A DNA stretch of 64,000 bases from Natronoarchaeum mannanilyticum (GTDB lineage: Archaea; Halobacteriota; Halobacteria; Halobacteriales; Natronoarchaeaceae), in contig NZ_BAAADV010000001.1 of assembly GCF_039522665.1 (NCBI RefSeq), forward strand, positions 496,001-560,000, written 5' to 3'. Positions 62,622-64,000 of this stretch are shown one piece after another. A program made the translations under genes and the position numbers. Each line of letters begins with the position of its first letter. Within the stretch, counting starts at the first letter, position 1. Below the pieces are notes generated by a model that saw only the letters and a list, made by a program, of their open reading frames with translations, was not told the origin of the DNA and did no database searches.

Positions 62622-64000
62622 TTAACGGGATTGCTCCGAGAGATTCCACAGCGTCACTCGCTCGGGGATCCGCTCCAGAGCGGACGCGTGCCAGTCACGG
62701 TGACCGACGGTGAACTCGACGTCGGGGTTCAACTCCGTCAGCCGGGCGATGCCGTCGGCGGCGCGTTCGAGCGCGCGCCGATCGCAGCGGTCGGGCACCT
62801 CCGCGGTGAGCGGGTACGTTTCGGACAGTTCTCTGGGGAACGGACCGAACGGCGGAACGACGCGCCAGGATTCGTCGAAGCTGTCGGACTTGTTGCCCTC
62901 GGTGAGCAGCACTTCTCCCTCGGGATCGAGCCGGTCGAGGCGCTTGTGGTGACGAACGACTTCGGGGCGGTCCGCGCTCTCGGCGGAGAGGTAGAAGAAG
63001 GCGTTCTTGGAGGCGGGATCCGATCGTTCGAGCTGCTCGGCGTGATCGCACAGCGCGCGATAGCCGTCGAGCATCGCGGGATGGGCGCGGGCGCGGGCCT
63101 CGACGAGTTCCAGCAGGTCGCCGTCGCGGATCGCCTGCTTGATCCGGCGGATCTCCTGGAACGTGACGTGGAGGTTGTGGGCGGCGAGTTCCTCCTCCTG
63201 AGCGCGGTCGTCGAGCGCGCGCAGTTCGTCCGGCGAGAACTCGGTGCAGACCGGACACGAGCAGGGCAGGTAGTCGAGTTCGTCGAGGTGCTCGGTGCCG
63301 TCGACGGTGAGATACCGGCCGTCTCGGGCGTACAGGGCGTAGGCGGCCGAGTCGAACAGATCGCAGCCCATCGCGACCGCGAGCGCGAACATCATGGGGT
63401 GGCCGGCGCCGAACAGGTGGACCGGCGCGTCCTCGCCCAGCCCGCGCTTGGCGGCGGCGACGGCGTCGACCATGTCGCCGTACCGGTAGTCGTTCATCAG
63501 CGGGACGACCGCGCCGACCGGGAAGACGTCGAGGTCGGTCGCGTCGGCGTGCTCGGCGGCGTCCTCCCGGAGGTCGGTGTACGTCGACCCCTGGACCGGC
63601 GCGTTGACGAGCATCTCGCCCGTGTCGATCCCCTCGGCTTCCTCGAGGCGCTCTTTCGTCGTCGCGAGCTCGTCTTCCGCGCGCTCGCGGTCGACGTCCG
63701 GCGGCGTCGGGATGTCGACGGGCGTCCCGATGTCCGAGCCGATCTTTCGCTGGAAGCGCAGGATCTCGTCGGTCGTCACGTCGATCTCGCCGTACTCCGA
63801 GAGTTGAAACGACCCGGAGTCGGTCATGATCGCGCCGGGGAACTCCAGCATCTCGTGGAGCCCGCGATCGAGGGCGTCCTCGCGAAGCTCGTCGTTGCCG
63901 TGGATGATGTAGGAGTTGGTGATGAGGATCTCGGCGCCGAACTCCTCGTGGAGCCGCTTCGGGGAGATCGTCTGGAGGTTCGGGTTGACGACCGGCAGCA
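62622..64000 (-). CDS. tgtA: tRNA-guanine(15) transglycosylase TgtA (N-terminus outside window)
   Basis: Swaps guanine-15 of tRNA for preQ0, the first archaeosine step. The frame is open from 64000 to the TAA at 62624-62622, so the start lies beyond the window. An internal ATG at 63851 is not the start, because [19 protein letters not shown] upstream is conserved TGT sequence. The catalytic region [14 protein letters not shown], the [12 protein letters not shown] and [27 protein letters not shown] loops and the zinc ligands CSCPVC plus a downstream His are all present. Confidence 0.95.
   Translation of the reverse strand, partial: LPVVNPNLQTISPKRLHEEFGAEILITNSYIIHGNDELREDALDRGLHEMLEFPGAIMTDSGSFQLSEYGEIDVTTDEILRFQRKIGSDIGTPVDIPTPPDVDRERAEDELATTKERLEEAEGIDTGEMLVNAPVQGSTYTDLREDAAEHADATDLDVFPVGAVVPLMNDYRYGDMVDAVAAAKRGLGEDAPVHLFGAGHPMMFALAVAMGCDLFDSAAYALYARDGRYLTVDGTEHLDELDYLPCSCPVCTEFSPDELRALDDRAQEEELAAHNLHVTFQEIRRIKQAIRDGDLLELVEARARAHPAMLDGYRALCDHAEQLERSDPASKNAFFYLSAESADRPEVVRHHKRLDRLDPEGEVLLTEGNKSDSFDESWRVVPPFGPFPRELSETYPLTAEVPDRCDRRALERAADGIARLTELNPDVEFTVGHRDWHASALERIPERVTLWNLSEQSR

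Overview
The window comes from a halophilic archaeon (class Halobacteria). Three things show this. The coding DNA is very GC-rich, strongly third-position G/C by eye. The predicted proteins are extremely acidic, with long Asp/Glu/Ser/Gly linkers. Most start codons sit 24-30 bases below a T/A-rich TATA-like element with no 5' leader. Archaeal marker genes agree: ribosomal protein L15e, Rio2 kinase, archaeosine genes (arcS, tgtA), a thiD-thiN fusion, a PGF-CTERM surface protein and a halobacterial transducer. I do not assign a genus. I saw no rRNA, tRNA or CRISPR array.

Layout. (1) 1-11011: cobalamin block. cbtA-cbtB-chlID run leftward and cobN-cbiC-cbiE-(cbiX-like)-cbiA run rightward from a 35-base divergent promoter. 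(2) 11200-14241: a sulfatase, rio2 and a small winged-helix gene. (3) 14255-22294: a fructose block. fba and the PTS genes ptfC-ptfA-ptsH-ptsI-ptfB run leftward; glpR-pfkB run rightward; fbp follows convergently. Fructose would enter as fructose-1-phosphate, be phosphorylated by PfkB and split by the aldolase, with fructose-bisphosphatase available for gluconeogenesis. (4) 22471-33894: DUF1328, L15e, VOC, DsbA, TauE/SafE and M50-CBS proteins, an AIR-synthase-like protein beside thiDN, and a transducer with a roughly 370-residue acidic tail. (5) 34239-42694: mutS and mutL, separated by an AT-rich islet (36987-39513) of four unrecognised or regulatory genes plus a nitroreductase gene. (6) 42787-54189: KDG kinase, a PGF-CTERM protein, small regulators, a C2H2 micro-protein, a solute-binding lipoprotein, CspA, a second MutS-type ATPase, membrane proteins and a glutaredoxin-like protein. 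(7) 54239-60561: CopD-like and DUF6684 proteins, a GH68 fructosyltransferase facing a GH32 fructosidase, a Yip1 protein, a one-barrel riboflavin-synthase-like protein and an amphi-Trp/DUF1508 protein. (8) 60582-64000: archaeosine synthase arcS and the 5'-truncated tgtA.

The sugar genes form a theme: GH68/GH32 fructan or sucrose enzymes, a fructose PTS with its repressor, PfkB, aldolase, FBPase and KDG kinase. The most unusual items are the 93-residue chimeric riboflavin-synthase barrel, the AT-rich islet between mutS and mutL, a shared upstream element at the fba and ptfC promoters, an inverted repeat over the cbiX-like promoter, micro-ORFs placed just ahead of fbp, kdgK and a winged-helix gene, and the transducer tail. 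No single wholly new system is demonstrated here; the islet and the one-barrel lumazine protein are the best candidates.
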